64,000 bases of DNA from NCBI RefSeq assembly GCF_028289855.1, contig NZ_JAQGKZ010000105.1:1-64000 (forward strand), written 5' to 3'. Shown here piece by piece: positions 7,457 to 16,133 of this stretch. A model generated the notes under the pieces. It ran no database searches and was not told where the DNA came from. It saw only the letters and a program-made list of their open reading frames with translations. The stretch is from Sphingomonas bacterium. GTDB taxonomy: Bacteria; Pseudomonadota; Alphaproteobacteria; Sphingomonadales; Sphingomonadaceae. A program made the translations under genes and the position numbers. Position 1 is the first letter of the stretch; every line of letters starts with the position of its first letter.

Positions 7457-9088
7457 ATGTACCGCTACGACCGATACGACCAGGCGATCGTCGATGCCCG
7501 CGTCGACGAATTCCGCGACCAGGTGCGGCGCCGCCTGGCCGGGCAGATTACCGAGGATCAGTTCAAGCCGCTGCGCCTGATGAACGGGCTGTATCTACAG
7601 CTGCACGCCTATATGCTGCGTGTCGCGGTGCCGTACGGCACGCTCGACAGCCGCCAGATGCGGATGCTCGGCCACATCGCGCGCAAATACGACCGCGGCT
7701 ACGGCCATTTCACCACGCGGCAGAACATCCAGTACAATTGGATCAAGCTGGAGGAATGCCCCGACATCCTCGCCGACCTAGCGACCGTAGAAATGCACGC
7801 GATCCAGACGAGCGGCAATTGCATCCGCAATATTTCATCCGACCAGTTCGCCGGCGCCGCTGCGGATGAGGTCGCCGACCCCCGCCCCTGGGCCGAACTG
7901 ATCCGCCAATGGAGCACCTTCCACCCCGAATTCAGCTTCCTGCCGCGCAAGTTCAAGATCGCGGTGATCGCCGCCAACGAGGACCGCGCGGCGATGCGGC
8001 TGCACGATATCGGCATCCAATTGATCGAGTGCGACGGTGTGCTCGGCGCCAAGATTTTCGTCGGCGGCGGCATGGGCCGCACGCCGATGATCGCGCCCGA
8101 AATCAAGGACTTCATCACAGCCGACGACCTGATGAGCTATCTCGAAGCCTGCTTGCGCGTGTACAATCGCCACGGCCGGCGCGACAATATCTACAAGGCG
8201 CGGATCAAGATCCTGATCCATGAGATCGGCGCTACCGAATATGCCCGTCAGGTCGAGGAAGAGTTCATCGCGGTGAAAGCGCTCGGTATCGACCCGCCCG
8301 CGGCAGAACTGGCGCGCATCACCGCGTTCTTCGGCGAGCCCGCGTTCGAAACCGGCGCGGCCACCCACATCGACCGCAGCGACCCTGATTTCGCGGTCTG
8401 GGTCGACCAGAACGTCAAGCCACACAAGCAATCCGGCTACGCGATCGTCAACATCAGCCTCAAGCCCATCGGCGGCATCCCCGGCGACGCGAGTGCCGAT
8501 CAGATCGACGTCATGGCCGACCTTGCCGAACGCTACAGCTTCGACGAATTGCGCGTCACCCACGCGCAGAACATCGTCCTGCCGCATGTCCGTACCGCCG
8601 ACCTGTATGCGGTGTGGCAGGCGCTCACTGACGCGGAACTCGCCGAGGCCAATCTCGACTTGATCAGCGATATCATCGCTTGCCCCGGGCTCGATTATTG
8701 CAGCCTCGCCAACGCGCGATCGATCCCCGTCGCGCAGAAGATCGCGACGCGGTTCGCGGATCTCGGGCGCCAGCGCGAACTGGGCGAACTCAAGCTCAAG
8801 ATTTCTGGCTGTATCAACGCATGTGGGCATCACCACGCTGGCCATATCGGAATCCTCGGCGTCGACAGGAAAGGCACCGAGAATTACCAGCTCCTGCTCG
8901 GCGGATCGGGCGCGGAGGACGTCAGCCTCGGTAAGATCACCGGTCCGGGATTCGACGAGGACGGCGTGGTCGACGCGATCGAGCGCGTCACCGACAAATA
9001 TCTCGCGGTGCGCGCCGACGGCGAGCGCTTCCTCGACACGTATCGCCGCATCGGGTTCGAGCCGTTCAAGGAAGCGATCTATGGCTGA
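7457..9088 (+). CDS. cysI: nitrite/sulfite reductase, hemoprotein (siroheme and 4Fe-4S)
   Basis: Reduces sulfite to sulfide in assimilatory sulfur metabolism, cytoplasmic. The 543 residues contain two ferredoxin-like nitrite/sulfite reductase half repeats and the cluster/siroheme ligands: TSGNCIRN early, then CPGLDYCSLA (C-x5-C) and SGCINACGHHHAGHIGILG (C-x3-C). The track starts at a TTG at 7454; the ATG at 7457 directly follows and is preceded by GGAG, so I use it. Clustering with cobA and cysH argues for sulfite rather than nitrite as the substrate. The stop overlaps the next gene start by eight bases. Confidence 0.93.
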   Translation: MYRYDRYDQAIVDARVDEFRDQVRRRLAGQITEDQFKPLRLMNGLYLQLHAYMLRVAVPYGTLDSRQMRMLGHIARKYDRGYGHFTTRQNIQYNWIKLEECPDILADLATVEMHAIQTSGNCIRNISSDQFAGAAADEVADPRPWAELIRQWSTFHPEFSFLPRKFKIAVIAANEDRAAMRLHDIGIQLIECDGVLGAKIFVGGGMGRTPMIAPEIKDFITADDLMSYLEACLRVYNRHGRRDNIYKARIKILIHEIGATEYARQVEEEFIAVKALGIDPPAAELARITAFFGEPAFETGAATHIDRSDPDFAVWVDQNVKPHKQSGYAIVNISLKPIGGIPGDASADQIDVMADLAERYSFDELRVTHAQNIVLPHVRTADLYAVWQALTDAELAEANLDLISDIIACPGLDYCSLANARSIPVAQKIATRFADLGRQRELGELKLKISGCINACGHHHAGHIGILGVDRKGTENYQLLLGGSGAEDVSLGKITGPGFDEDGVVDAIERVTDKYLAVRADGERFLDTYRRIGFEPFKEAIYG

Positions 9089-9482
9089 GCAGGACGAACC
9101 CGCGGTGACGCTCGACGCATTCCTCGACGGCCAGACCAATGCGACGTCGGTGCGGCTGGAGGCGGGCGACGATGCGCGCGCGCTGATCCCGCATCTCGGC
9201 CAACTCGCGCTGATCGAAGTGTCGTTCCCGGCCTTCCGCGACGGTCGCGGCTATTCGTCGGCGCGGGTGTTGCGCGAGGCGGGGTATGCGGGCGAGTTGC
9301 GCGCGGCCGGCGACGTGCTGATCGACCAGGTGCCGTTCATGCGGCGCTGCGGCTTCGACAGCTTCGCGCCCGAAGCGCCGATCGATCCGGCGGTGCTGGA
9401 GGCGTCGCTGGCGCGCTACGAATACCACTATCAGTCGGCCGCCGATGCCGCCGTCCCGGTGTGGAAGCTGCGGCATGGCTAA
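9081..9482 (+). CDS. DUF934 domain protein
   Basis: A 133-residue protein of the DUF934 family, found almost always between cysI and cysH in proteobacteria. The conserved core is ALIEVSFPAFRDGRGYSSARVLREAGYAGELRAAGDVLIDQVPFMRRCGFDSF. The ATG at 9081 overlaps the end of cysI, and its stop lies inside the cysH start region (8-base overlap), so it is translationally coupled on both sides. The role is unproven; the context suggests an accessory factor for sulfite reductase. Confidence 0.9.
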   Translation: MAEQDEPAVTLDAFLDGQTNATSVRLEAGDDARALIPHLGQLALIEVSFPAFRDGRGYSSARVLREAGYAGELRAAGDVLIDQVPFMRRCGFDSFAPEAPIDPAVLEASLARYEYHYQSAADAAVPVWKLRHG

Positions 9483-10233
9483 CCCCTTGCGCAAGATCGA
9501 CCTGATCGACACCGCGCCGGCCTTCACGCAGGCAGATGCCGACCGCCTCAACACGCGGTTCGCGGGCGTCGATACGCTGACGATGCTGCGCGCGCTGTTC
9601 GCCGACGGCACGCTTGGCAACACCGCGGTGGTGTCGTCGTTCGGTACCGAAAGCGCGGTGCTGCTCCATCTCGTCGCGCGCGCCGATCCGGCGACGCCGG
9701 TGATCTTCGTCGATACGCTGCGGATGTTCCCCGAAACGCTCGCCTATCGCGACACGCTGGTCGCGGCGTTGGGGCTGCGCGACAGCCGCACGATCACTCC
9801 CGATCCGCTCGTGCTGGCGGCCAGGGATGCGGAGCGGTTGCGCTGGTCCTTTGATCCCGACGGCTGCTGCGACATCCGCAAGGTCGAACCACTTCGCCGC
9901 GCCAAGGCCGGGCTCGACAGCTGGATTTCGGGTCGCAAGGCGTTCCAGTCGCAGACTCGCCAGAACATCGCGCGGTTCGAAGTCGAGGACGGTCGGCTGA
10001 AGGTCAATCCGCTCGGCGACCGGGTGAAAGCCGATCTGGACGCGTATTTCGCCGAACACGATCTGCCGCGCCATCCGCTCGAAGCCGATGGCTACGCATC
10101 GGTCGGCTGCCAACCATGCACGTCGAAGATCCAACCGGGCGAAGATCCCCGGGCGGGCCGCTGGCGCGGGTGGGAAAAGACCGAATGCGGGATACACGTG
10201 CCAGAAAAACCGGGCGAAGAGCCAGTGTTTTAG
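9475..10233 (+). CDS. cysH: phosphoadenylyl/adenylyl-sulfate reductase
   Basis: Reduces activated sulfate to sulfite with thioredoxin. The 252-residue protein has the PP-loop-type SFGTESAVLLHLV, then CCDIRKVEPL and GCQPCTSKI. These two Cys pairs are the [4Fe-4S] ligands of the adenylyl-sulfate (APS) class, so APS rather than PAPS is the likelier substrate. The C-terminal KTECGIH holds the redox-active Cys. It starts at MANPLRKIDL (9475). As the last gene of the operon, its stop codon overlaps the stop of convergent dnaB by four bases. Confidence 0.93.
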   Translation: MANPLRKIDLIDTAPAFTQADADRLNTRFAGVDTLTMLRALFADGTLGNTAVVSSFGTESAVLLHLVARADPATPVIFVDTLRMFPETLAYRDTLVAALGLRDSRTITPDPLVLAARDAERLRWSFDPDGCCDIRKVEPLRRAKAGLDSWISGRKAFQSQTRQNIARFEVEDGRLKVNPLGDRVKADLDAYFAEHDLPRHPLEADGYASVGCQPCTSKIQPGEDPRAGRWRGWEKTECGIHVPEKPGEEPVF

Positions 10234-11735
10234 GGCGCGGCTAAATAATTCCTGTCGAGCTCATAATTACTGAATTTCGTTATTTCGGCCTCAAAGCGAA
10301 GCTTGACCTTTCCCGTAGAGCCATGGCGTTGTTTAGCGATAATTAGCTCTGCCAAACCTTGGTGCTCTGCGAACTTTTCCGACCAAACCGCGTGTTTGGT
10401 GTGGACGTCCGCGGCGCTCGTCGGCGTCGGGTGCTCAGGCTCGCTCATCGCAAGATAATAATCCTCGCGATAAACAAAGAGCACAACGTCGGCGTCTTGC
10501 TCGATCGATCCCGATTCGCGTAGGTCGGATAGAACCGGACGCTTATCCTCTCGCTGCTCGACAGCGCGACTAAGCTGCGACAGTGCTAACACTGGCACAT
10601 TCAAGTCTTTCGCAAGTGTCTTCAGCCCACGGCTGATTTCGGAGATTTCTTGCACTCGATTATCGTTTGAACTTCGACCACTACCCTGCAAAAGCTGCAG
10701 GTAATCCACAACAATCAATCCGAGCTCGCCATTCATCCGACGTTGCATTCTTCGTACGCGGGTATGGAGCTGTCCGATCGTCAGGCCAGCTGTATCGTCT
10801 ATAAGAAGAGGCAAATCCTGAAGCTCCCCCGAAGCAGCTACAAGCTTATCCATCTCGTGTTGTTTGATGTCTCCCAAGCGGAGCCTATGCGAACTCAGCC
10901 CAGCCTGTTCAGCTAAGATGCGCGTCGCCAACTGGTCGGCGGACATTTCTAAACTAAAAAACCCGACCTTCGCACCGATACGCCGTTGGACAGCGATCTC
11001 ATCCTCAACGTCCCGCATCCAACGCTGGGCAGCATTAAATGCAATATTTGTTGCAAGCGCGGTTTTCCCCATACCTGGTCGACCGGCAAGAATAATTAGG
11101 TCTGATTTTTGCAGTCCACCCATAACAGCGTTCATGGACGTTAGCCCGGTAGTAATTCCGGACACCTTACCGCCAGAATTTAGGGCGCGATCTGCCATCG
11201 CCACCGCTTGTGTTGCCGCCTTTCCGAATGTCTTGACCGCCGCCTCGCTACCGCCATCGGCGGCGACTTTGAACAACTCCTCTTCCGCCGCCTCGATCTG
11301 ACCGCGCGGATTGACTTCTTTCGACGTGTCCATCGCCTTGTCGACCAAGCCGCGCCCGACTTCGATAAGCGTTCGCAGCATCGCCAAATCGTAAATTTGC
11401 TGCGCGAACTGCCGCGCCCCGATCATGCCCGCGCCCGATCCGGTCAACCGCGCTAGATAGCCAGGGCCGCCAAGCTCTTTCATCGCCGGATCGGCCTCGA
11501 ACATCGGCCGTAGCGTCACGGGTGTCGCATTCATGTCCCGCTCGCGTAAGCCTTTGATCGCGGCGAAGATCCGCCCATGCAGCGGCTCGAAGAAATGATC
11601 CGCGGTCAGCCGGTCGGTCTCATCGGCGATGCGGTTGTCGATCATCATCGCGCCGAGAAGCGCGGCTTCCGCCTCGACATTCTGCGGCAACGTCGGGGGT
11701 TCGGTCGTTGTGAGAGAATGAATCGCGGTCGCCAT
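10230..11735 (-). CDS. dnaB: replicative DNA helicase DnaB
   Basis: Hexameric 5'-3' helicase of the replisome. The 501-residue protein has the N-terminal DnaB domain (LPQNVEAEAALLGAMM, residues 16-31), a linker, and the RecA-like domain with Walker A GRPGMGKTALATN (about 218), FFSLEMS, Walker B LIVVDYLQLL and LSQLSRAVEQR. The start at MATAIHSL (11735) is preferred over 11774. Base composition changes inside the gene. Sampled 60-base lines of the helicase half (10561, 10681, 11041, 11101) hold 29-31 G+C, against 42 for the line at 11401. The switch lies near the linker. All motifs look intact, so it is probably functional. Confidence 0.95.
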   Translation of the reverse strand: MATAIHSLTTTEPPTLPQNVEAEAALLGAMMIDNRIADETDRLTADHFFEPLHGRIFAAIKGLRERDMNATPVTLRPMFEADPAMKELGGPGYLARLTGSGAGMIGARQFAQQIYDLAMLRTLIEVGRGLVDKAMDTSKEVNPRGQIEAAEEELFKVAADGGSEAAVKTFGKAATQAVAMADRALNSGGKVSGITTGLTSMNAVMGGLQKSDLIILAGRPGMGKTALATNIAFNAAQRWMRDVEDEIAVQRRIGAKVGFFSLEMSADQLATRILAEQAGLSSHRLRLGDIKQHEMDKLVAASGELQDLPLLIDDTAGLTIGQLHTRVRRMQRRMNGELGLIVVDYLQLLQGSGRSSNDNRVQEISEISRGLKTLAKDLNVPVLALSQLSRAVEQREDKRPVLSDLRESGSIEQDADVVLFVYREDYYLAMSEPEHPTPTSAADVHTKHAVWSEKFAEHQGLAELIIAKQRHGSTGKVKLRFEAEITKFSNYELDRNYLAAP

Positions 11736-11823
11736 GCCAGTCCTTCTACGCGCTCGTCGGTTTGGCTCAACCATGGTTGCGACCGGCGTTGTGCATAAAG
11801 CCGTGGACCGATAAGCGCGAAGC

Positions 11824-12306
11824 GTGGCCGATCATCGCATCAAGGAGATCAAGCTCGACGAGCGGACGATCATGTGGCGCAACGCCGATGTCGAGCAGGA
11901 ACGCCGCATCGCGATCTTCGACTTGCTGGAAGACAATAGTTTCCGGCCCGAGCGCCAATATCCTGACGATTATGCCGGCCCCTATCTACTCAACGTGGCG
12001 GTCGAGGAAGGCCGGTTGGTGCTCGACGTCGCGCGCGAGGACGGCTCGCAGCTGGAAACATTGATCCTGTCGCTCGGCACGCTCAGGCGGCCGATCAAGG
12101 ACTATTTCGCGATCTGCGATTCGTATTACGACGCAATCCGCAACGCGAGCCCGGCACAGATCGAGACGGTGGACATGGCGCGGCGCGGTGTCCACAACGA
12201 TGCCGCCGAGCTCCTCAAGGAGCGGCTGGGGGGCAAGATAGAGGTCGATTTCAACACCGCGCGGCGGCTGTTCACGCTGATCTGCGTGCTGCACATCCGG
12301 GGCTGA
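11824..12306 (+). CDS. UPF0262 family protein
   Basis: A 160-residue protein of UPF0262, a family largely restricted to alphaproteobacteria. Recognisable blocks are QERRIAIFDLLEDNSF, LNVAVEEGRLVLDVARED and the C-terminal DFNTARRLFTLICVLHIRG. It starts with GTG at 11824; no ATG in frame gives the conserved N-terminus ADHRIKEIKLDE. It has no signal peptide. Two bases separate its stop from the GH25 gene, and the four genes UPF0262, GH25, cdd and dcd run in the same direction. Its function is unknown. Confidence 0.88.
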   Translation: MADHRIKEIKLDERTIMWRNADVEQERRIAIFDLLEDNSFRPERQYPDDYAGPYLLNVAVEEGRLVLDVAREDGSQLETLILSLGTLRRPIKDYFAICDSYYDAIRNASPAQIETVDMARRGVHNDAAELLKERLGGKIEVDFNTARRLFTLICVLHIRG

Positions 12307-12308
12307 CG

Positions 12309-12983
12309 ATGTCGCGGCGGGTTTTGCTGTGGGGCGGGCTGAGCGTCATCGCGGCGCTGTTCGCTGGCGCGCTCTATCTGTTTGCGCTGAGCTGGCGGCC
12401 ATCGACCGACATATACGACGTCCAGGGAATCGACGTGTCCGCGGCGAACGGCGCCATCGACTGGAACGCGGCCAAGGCGGCTGGCGCCAGCTTCGGCTAC
12501 ATCGCCGCCACCGACGGGGGCACGCGCGACGAACGGTTCGAGGAGAATTGGCGCGCCGCCGCCGCGGCCGATGTCAGGCGTGGCGCGGTTCATGTCTGGT
12601 CGCTTTGCCAACCCGCCGCCGATCAGGCGAACAATTTCAATACCGTGGTGCCCAAGACGGACGATTCGCTACCGCCGGCGCTATCGATGGATTTCGCGGC
12701 CGGTTGCGATGCGCGGCCCATGCGCGATGCCGTGCTGGGCGAAATCCGCCGCTTTGTCACGATGGTCGAGGCGCATACCGACCGTCCGGTGATCCTGCTC
12801 GCGTCGCGCGCGTTCGAGGCGCAGTATCGCGTCACGGAAGCGATCGACCGCCCGATATGGAGCGCGGGGAATTTCTTGTCCCCCGATTATGCCGAGCGGC
12901 CATGGCGGATGTGGCGCGCGAGCGATATGCGTCGGATCGACGGCATAAACGGGCCGGTAAACTGGGACGTGGTGGCGAAATGA
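12309..12983 (+). CDS. membrane-anchored GH25 lysozyme-like protein
   Basis: A 224-residue protein with an N-terminal signal anchor (WGGLSVIAALFAGALYLFAL, residues 9-28) followed by a glycoside hydrolase 25 barrel. The family opening GIDVSAANGAIDWNAAKAAGASFGYI carries the first catalytic-region Asp, and SMDFAAGC (about residue 125) corresponds to the D-x-E strand; here I read DFA rather than a clear DxE pair, so one acidic residue may be missing. It would act on peptidoglycan in the periplasm. It ends in an ATGA overlap with cdd. Confidence 0.75.
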   Translation: MSRRVLLWGGLSVIAALFAGALYLFALSWRPSTDIYDVQGIDVSAANGAIDWNAAKAAGASFGYIAATDGGTRDERFEENWRAAAAADVRRGAVHVWSLCQPAADQANNFNTVVPKTDDSLPPALSMDFAAGCDARPMRDAVLGEIRRFVTMVEAHTDRPVILLASRAFEAQYRVTEAIDRPIWSAGNFLSPDYAERPWRMWRASDMRRIDGINGPVNWDVVAK

Positions 12984-13414
12984 GCGATGCGGAACGACTG
13001 ATCGCAGCGGCGCGCACGGCGGCGGCCAACGCCTATGCGCCCTATTCGGGTTTCTCGGTCGGCGCGGCGTTGCTGATGAGCGATGGCGACGTGATCGGCG
13101 GCGCCAATTTCGAGAATGCCAGTTACGGCCTCACGCTTTGCGCGGAAACCGTCGCGACCGCCACCGCCAGCGCAGCCGGACGACTGAGGGAGATCGTCGC
13201 GGTCGGCATCGTCGGCGGGATGACGGGGAAGGACGGCATCGAGCCGGTGCTGCCCTGTGGCCGCTGCCGCCAGGTGCTCAACGAAGCCGCGCAGGTCGGT
13301 AAACGCGATCTCGCGATTTATTGCTCGGGGCTAACCGGCGGCCCGGTCGAGGAGTATCGATTGTCCGACCTGCTGCCACACGCGTTCGGCCCGGCGAGCC
13401 TCGGTCTGGCCTGA
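12980..13414 (+). CDS. cdd: cytidine deaminase
   Basis: Deaminates cytidine and deoxycytidine to uridine and deoxyuridine. The 144 residues fit the short tetrameric class. Motifs: YAPYSGFSVGAALL, FENASYGLTLCAETVA with the first zinc Cys and catalytic Glu, and PCGRCRQVLNE with the other two zinc Cys. The ATG overlaps the GH25 stop as ATGA, so it is translationally coupled to it. The next gene, dcd, is also a cytosine-deaminating nucleotide enzyme, giving a small pyrimidine salvage pair. Confidence 0.95.
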   Translation: MSDAERLIAAARTAAANAYAPYSGFSVGAALLMSDGDVIGGANFENASYGLTLCAETVATATASAAGRLREIVAVGIVGGMTGKDGIEPVLPCGRCRQVLNEAAQVGKRDLAIYCSGLTGGPVEEYRLSDLLPHAFGPASLGLA

Positions 13415-13501
13415 CCCGCACCGTCCACAACTTTTCGTAGGCCGTCGCCTTGCCCGCGGCGTGCCCACGCGACATCGTTGGCAAAAGGGAGCGATTGCCG
13501 A

Positions 13502-14056
13502 ATGTCCATCCTGTCCGACCGCTGGATCCGTGAGCAGGCTACCGAACACGGCATGATCGAGCCGTTCGTCGAGGCGCAGCGCCGCGAAGGGTGCATTTCC
13601 TACGGCCTGTCCTCCTACGGCTATGACGCGCGCGTCGCCGACGAGTTCAAGATCTTCACCAATATCGACAGCGCGGTGGTCGATCCCAAGAATTTCTCCG
13701 ACAACAGCTTCGTCGATCGCAAGACCGATTGCTGCATCATCCCGCCCAACAGCTTTGCGCTGGCGCGGACGGTCGAATATTTCCGCGTACCGCGCGACGT
13801 GCTGGTGATCTGTCTCGGCAAATCGACCTATGCGCGTTGCGGGATCATCGTCAATGTGACCCCGCTGGAGCCCGAATGGGAGGGGCACGTCACGCTCGAA
13901 TTTTCGAACACGACGCCGCTACCGGCCAAGATCTACGCAAATGAGGGGGCGTGCCAGTTCCTGTTCCTCCAGGGCAACGAGCCGTGCGAGACGAGTTATG
14001 CCGATCGCGCCGGTAAATATATGGGCCAGCGCGGAGTGACGCTGCCGAAACTCTGA
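13502..14056 (+). CDS. dcd: dCTP deaminase
   Basis: Converts dCTP to dUTP for thymidylate synthesis. The 184 residues match the usual length. Seen motifs are [46 protein letters not shown] (containing the catalytic Arg and Glu region) and the C-terminal [15 protein letters not shown], which closes over the triphosphate. The start at MSILSDRWI (13502) is the family N-terminus. It is followed by a repeat element with a perfect hairpin and by a bidirectional terminator shared with the convergent exbD gene. Confidence 0.96.
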   Translation: MSILSDRWIREQATEHGMIEPFVEAQRREGCISYGLSSYGYDARVADEFKIFTNIDSAVVDPKNFSDNSFVDRKTDCCIIPPNSFALARTVEYFRVPRDVLVICLGKSTYARCGIIVNVTPLEPEWEGHVTLEFSNTTPLPAKIYANEGACQFLFLQGNEPCETSYADRAGKYMGQRGVTLPKL

Positions 14057-14066
14057 GGTCGGGTCA

Positions 14067-14155
14067 GCGGATTAGCGGTCGCTAATCCGCGTCGCGGGCC
14101 CGACCACGGCCAGCCTCGCACCTACGAGGCCTGACGACGCGGCTTTGCCGCGGCG
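14067..14155 (+). repeat. two-hairpin dispersed repeat, copy A
   Basis: Intergenic element with a perfect 10-bp hairpin GCGGATTAGC-GGTC-GCTAATCCGC at its left and CGCGGC-TTT-GCCGCG at its right. The last 25 bases (CTGACGACGCGGCTTTGCCG...) occur identically, inverted, at 53211-53235, where a second copy also ends in a TTAGC/GCTAA hairpin. It sits 10 bases after dcd and may double as its terminator. Confidence 0.6.
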
Positions 14156-14189
14156 CGATGGATCACCAGCCACACCTCATCGCCAAACG

Positions 14190-14221
14190 AAAAGGGCGGC
14201 CGCTCGCGCGACCGCCCTTTT
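14190..14221. terminator. bidirectional terminator between dcd and exbD
   Basis: AAAAGGGCGG (14190-14199) pairs perfectly with CCGCCCTTTT (14212-14221), a 10-bp stem whose A and T ends give a T-run on either strand. It lies between the convergent dcd and exbD genes and can stop both transcripts. Confidence 0.85.
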
Positions 14222-14246
14222 GCCAACCCGGTGCTGAACGACAGCG

Positions 14247-14675
14247 TCAGAATTCGTTCGCGTAATATTCGTTGCCGATGAAGCCGAGCTTGGTGATGCC
14301 CGAGCGCTTGATCACCGCGAGCACGTCGTCGATCTTGCCATACCGCGCATCGGGCGACGGCTGGAAGTGCAGTTCGGGCTCGGGGACGATTGCTTTGGTC
14401 GCCTCGAGAAACTGCGCCAATTGCTCATCGCTCGTGATCTCCGTGCCTTTCCACGTCATCCGGTCATCGGCATAGATGATGATCTTGTTCTTCTGCGGCT
14501 CGACCGCCGGTTGCGGCTGATTGGAATTGACCGGCAGGTCGACCTTCACCGCATGCGTCTGGGCCGGGATCGTCATGATGAACAGGATGAGGAGCACCAA
14601 CAGGACGTCGATCATCGGCGTCATGTTCAAGTCCATCATCGGCGAGCCATCGTCCTTGCCGCCACTCATTGCCAT
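14247..14675 (-). CDS. exbD: biopolymer transport protein ExbD (second copy)
   Basis: ExbD energises TonB-dependent outer-membrane transport with ExbB and TonB. This 142-residue copy has the short cytoplasmic start MAMSGGKDDGSPMMDLNMTPMIDVLLVLLILFIMTIP, which includes the conserved membrane Asp of the proton path (MIDVLLVL), then a periplasmic domain. It is the last gene of the tonB-exbB-exbD-exbD operon and lies 29 bases after the first exbD. Two ExbD paralogues in tandem are common in sphingomonads and Xanthomonas. It ends close to a bidirectional terminator. Confidence 0.92.
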   Translation of the reverse strand: MAMSGGKDDGSPMMDLNMTPMIDVLLVLLILFIMTIPAQTHAVKVDLPVNSNQPQPAVEPQKNKIIIYADDRMTWKGTEITSDEQLAQFLEATKAIVPEPELHFQPSPDARYGKIDDVLAVIKRSGITKLGFIGNEYYANEF

Positions 14676-14704
14676 GATTCAAAACTCCGTAATATCGCTG
14701 GCGG

Positions 14705-15175
14705 TCAGGATTTGGGCGGCGGCTGCGAGATGAAGCCGACCTTGATGAACCCTGCGCTCTGCATCGTGTAGATCGCGCCGCCGACACATTTGTACGGCAC
14801 ATCGACGTCGCCACGAATATGGACCTCCGGAATCTTTTCCGGGTCGATCGGACCGGCTGCCTTCAGCCGTTCGATGTCCGCGTCCATCTTCTTCTTGGCT
14901 TTGTCGTGCAGTTCCTGGTGACCCATCCGGGTCATGCCCCAATAAACCGCGCATTGGCCCTTGTCGTCCTTGGTGATCGACAGCGAGACGTTTTCGGGCT
15001 TGGTCGTCGTCGGGTCGTACTTCACATCGGGCAGCTTCAGCTTGATGTTCTGAACCACCACGGGAACGGCGATGAGGAAGATGATGAGCATCACCAACAT
15101 CACGTCGACCAGCGGCGTGGTGTTGATGTCCGACATCGGTGTATCGTCGGAGCCACCTCCGGAACTGAACGCCAT
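14705..15175 (-). CDS. exbD: biopolymer transport protein ExbD (first copy)
   Basis: A 156-residue ExbD paralogue: MAFSSGGGSDDTPMSDINTTPLVDVMLVMLIIFLIAVPVV has the single membrane helix and the conserved Asp in PLVDVML. The periplasmic part is longer than in the second copy and includes two Cys (QCAVYW and YKCVGGAIYTM), which could form a disulfide. It lies 93 bases downstream of exbB in the same operon. The two ExbD proteins may form mixed dimers in the ExbB pore. Confidence 0.92.
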   Translation of the reverse strand: MAFSSGGGSDDTPMSDINTTPLVDVMLVMLIIFLIAVPVVVQNIKLKLPDVKYDPTTTKPENVSLSITKDDKGQCAVYWGMTRMGHQELHDKAKKKMDADIERLKAAGPIDPEKIPEVHIRGDVDVPYKCVGGAIYTMQSAGFIKVGFISQPPPKS

Positions 15176-15268
15176 TGAGCAATCCTATCCTTAACTTCGG
15201 CTACCCACGGCAATGCGCCGGGGGGCAGGCGGGACGGAGCCGTTCAACTCCGTCCCGTATCGTCTGCC

Positions 15269-16063
15269 TTACGACTTGATCGGCACGCCGCCGGTCTGGC
15301 CGGCCGTGGTGGTCGCGACGGGCTTGGCCGCCGGAGCGGACCCAGCAGCCTTGCGCGCTGCCGCCGGCCGCACTGCACCGTTCGACGCGAGGTAACCGAG
15401 CACGTCGGTCGAGAAGGCACTGAGGTCTTCCGCGATCGATTTGTTGCGGCGCTGCAGCCAGTTGTATGCGAGCACCGCCGGAACCGCGACGACCAGACCG
15501 AACGCGGTCATGATCAGCGCCTCGCCGACCGGGCCGGCGACCTTGTCGATCGATGCCTGACCGGCCTGGCCGATGTTGATCAGCGCGCGATAGATGCCGA
15601 GCACCGTACCGAACAGCCCGATGAACGGCGCGGTCGCGCCGACCGTCGCGAGGAAGGCGAGACCCCCGCCCAATTGCGAGTTGATCGAGTCTTCCGAGCG
15701 GCGCAGCGAGCCGTGCAGCCAGTCATGCGCCTCGACCGGATCGGTCAGCCGACCGTGCAGTTCCTGCGCGGCGAGACCGTCATCGACAAGCTGCTTGTAG
15801 GCCGAGTTCTTCTCGAGCTTGGCGGCGCCTTCGCGCAGCGAGTTCGCGTTCCAGAAGCTGGCTTTAACGCGGCGGGCCTGGTTCATGATCTTCTGCTGCT
15901 CGAACAGCTTGGTGAACATGATGTAGAGCGAGAAGAACAGCATGATCGTCAGAATGCCGGCCACGGTCCACGAGATGAAACCGCCCTGCTGGAGGGCGTT
16001 CATCACGCCGAACTGTTCTTGAGCGCCTCCCGAGGCGCCGGAATTAAGGATGGAAATGCTCAT
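15269..16063 (-). CDS. exbB: MotA/TolQ/ExbB proton channel protein
   Basis: A 264-residue ExbB. It has a first hydrophobic helix (GGFISWTVAGILTIMLFFSLYIMFTKLF), a cytoplasmic loop, and the two channel helices in GGLAFLATVGATAPFIGLFGTVLGIYRAL and GPVGEALIMTAFGLVVAVPAVLAYNWL, the MotA/TolQ/ExbB signature. The C-terminal tail is Ala/Pro-rich and ends in GVPIKS. With ExbD it forms the inner-membrane proton motor that drives TonB. It lies between tonB and the two exbD genes. Confidence 0.94.
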   Translation of the reverse strand: MSISILNSGASGGAQEQFGVMNALQQGGFISWTVAGILTIMLFFSLYIMFTKLFEQQKIMNQARRVKASFWNANSLREGAAKLEKNSAYKQLVDDGLAAQELHGRLTDPVEAHDWLHGSLRRSEDSINSQLGGGLAFLATVGATAPFIGLFGTVLGIYRALINIGQAGQASIDKVAGPVGEALIMTAFGLVVAVPAVLAYNWLQRRNKSIAEDLSAFSTDVLGYLASNGAVRPAAARKAAGSAPAAKPVATTTAGQTGGVPIKS

Positions 16064-16133
16064 TCGATGCTTCCTCTTTAGATCGTCCGGATAATACGGC
16101 GCCGACGGCCAAGCCGCCGGACGCCGGCTTTAA

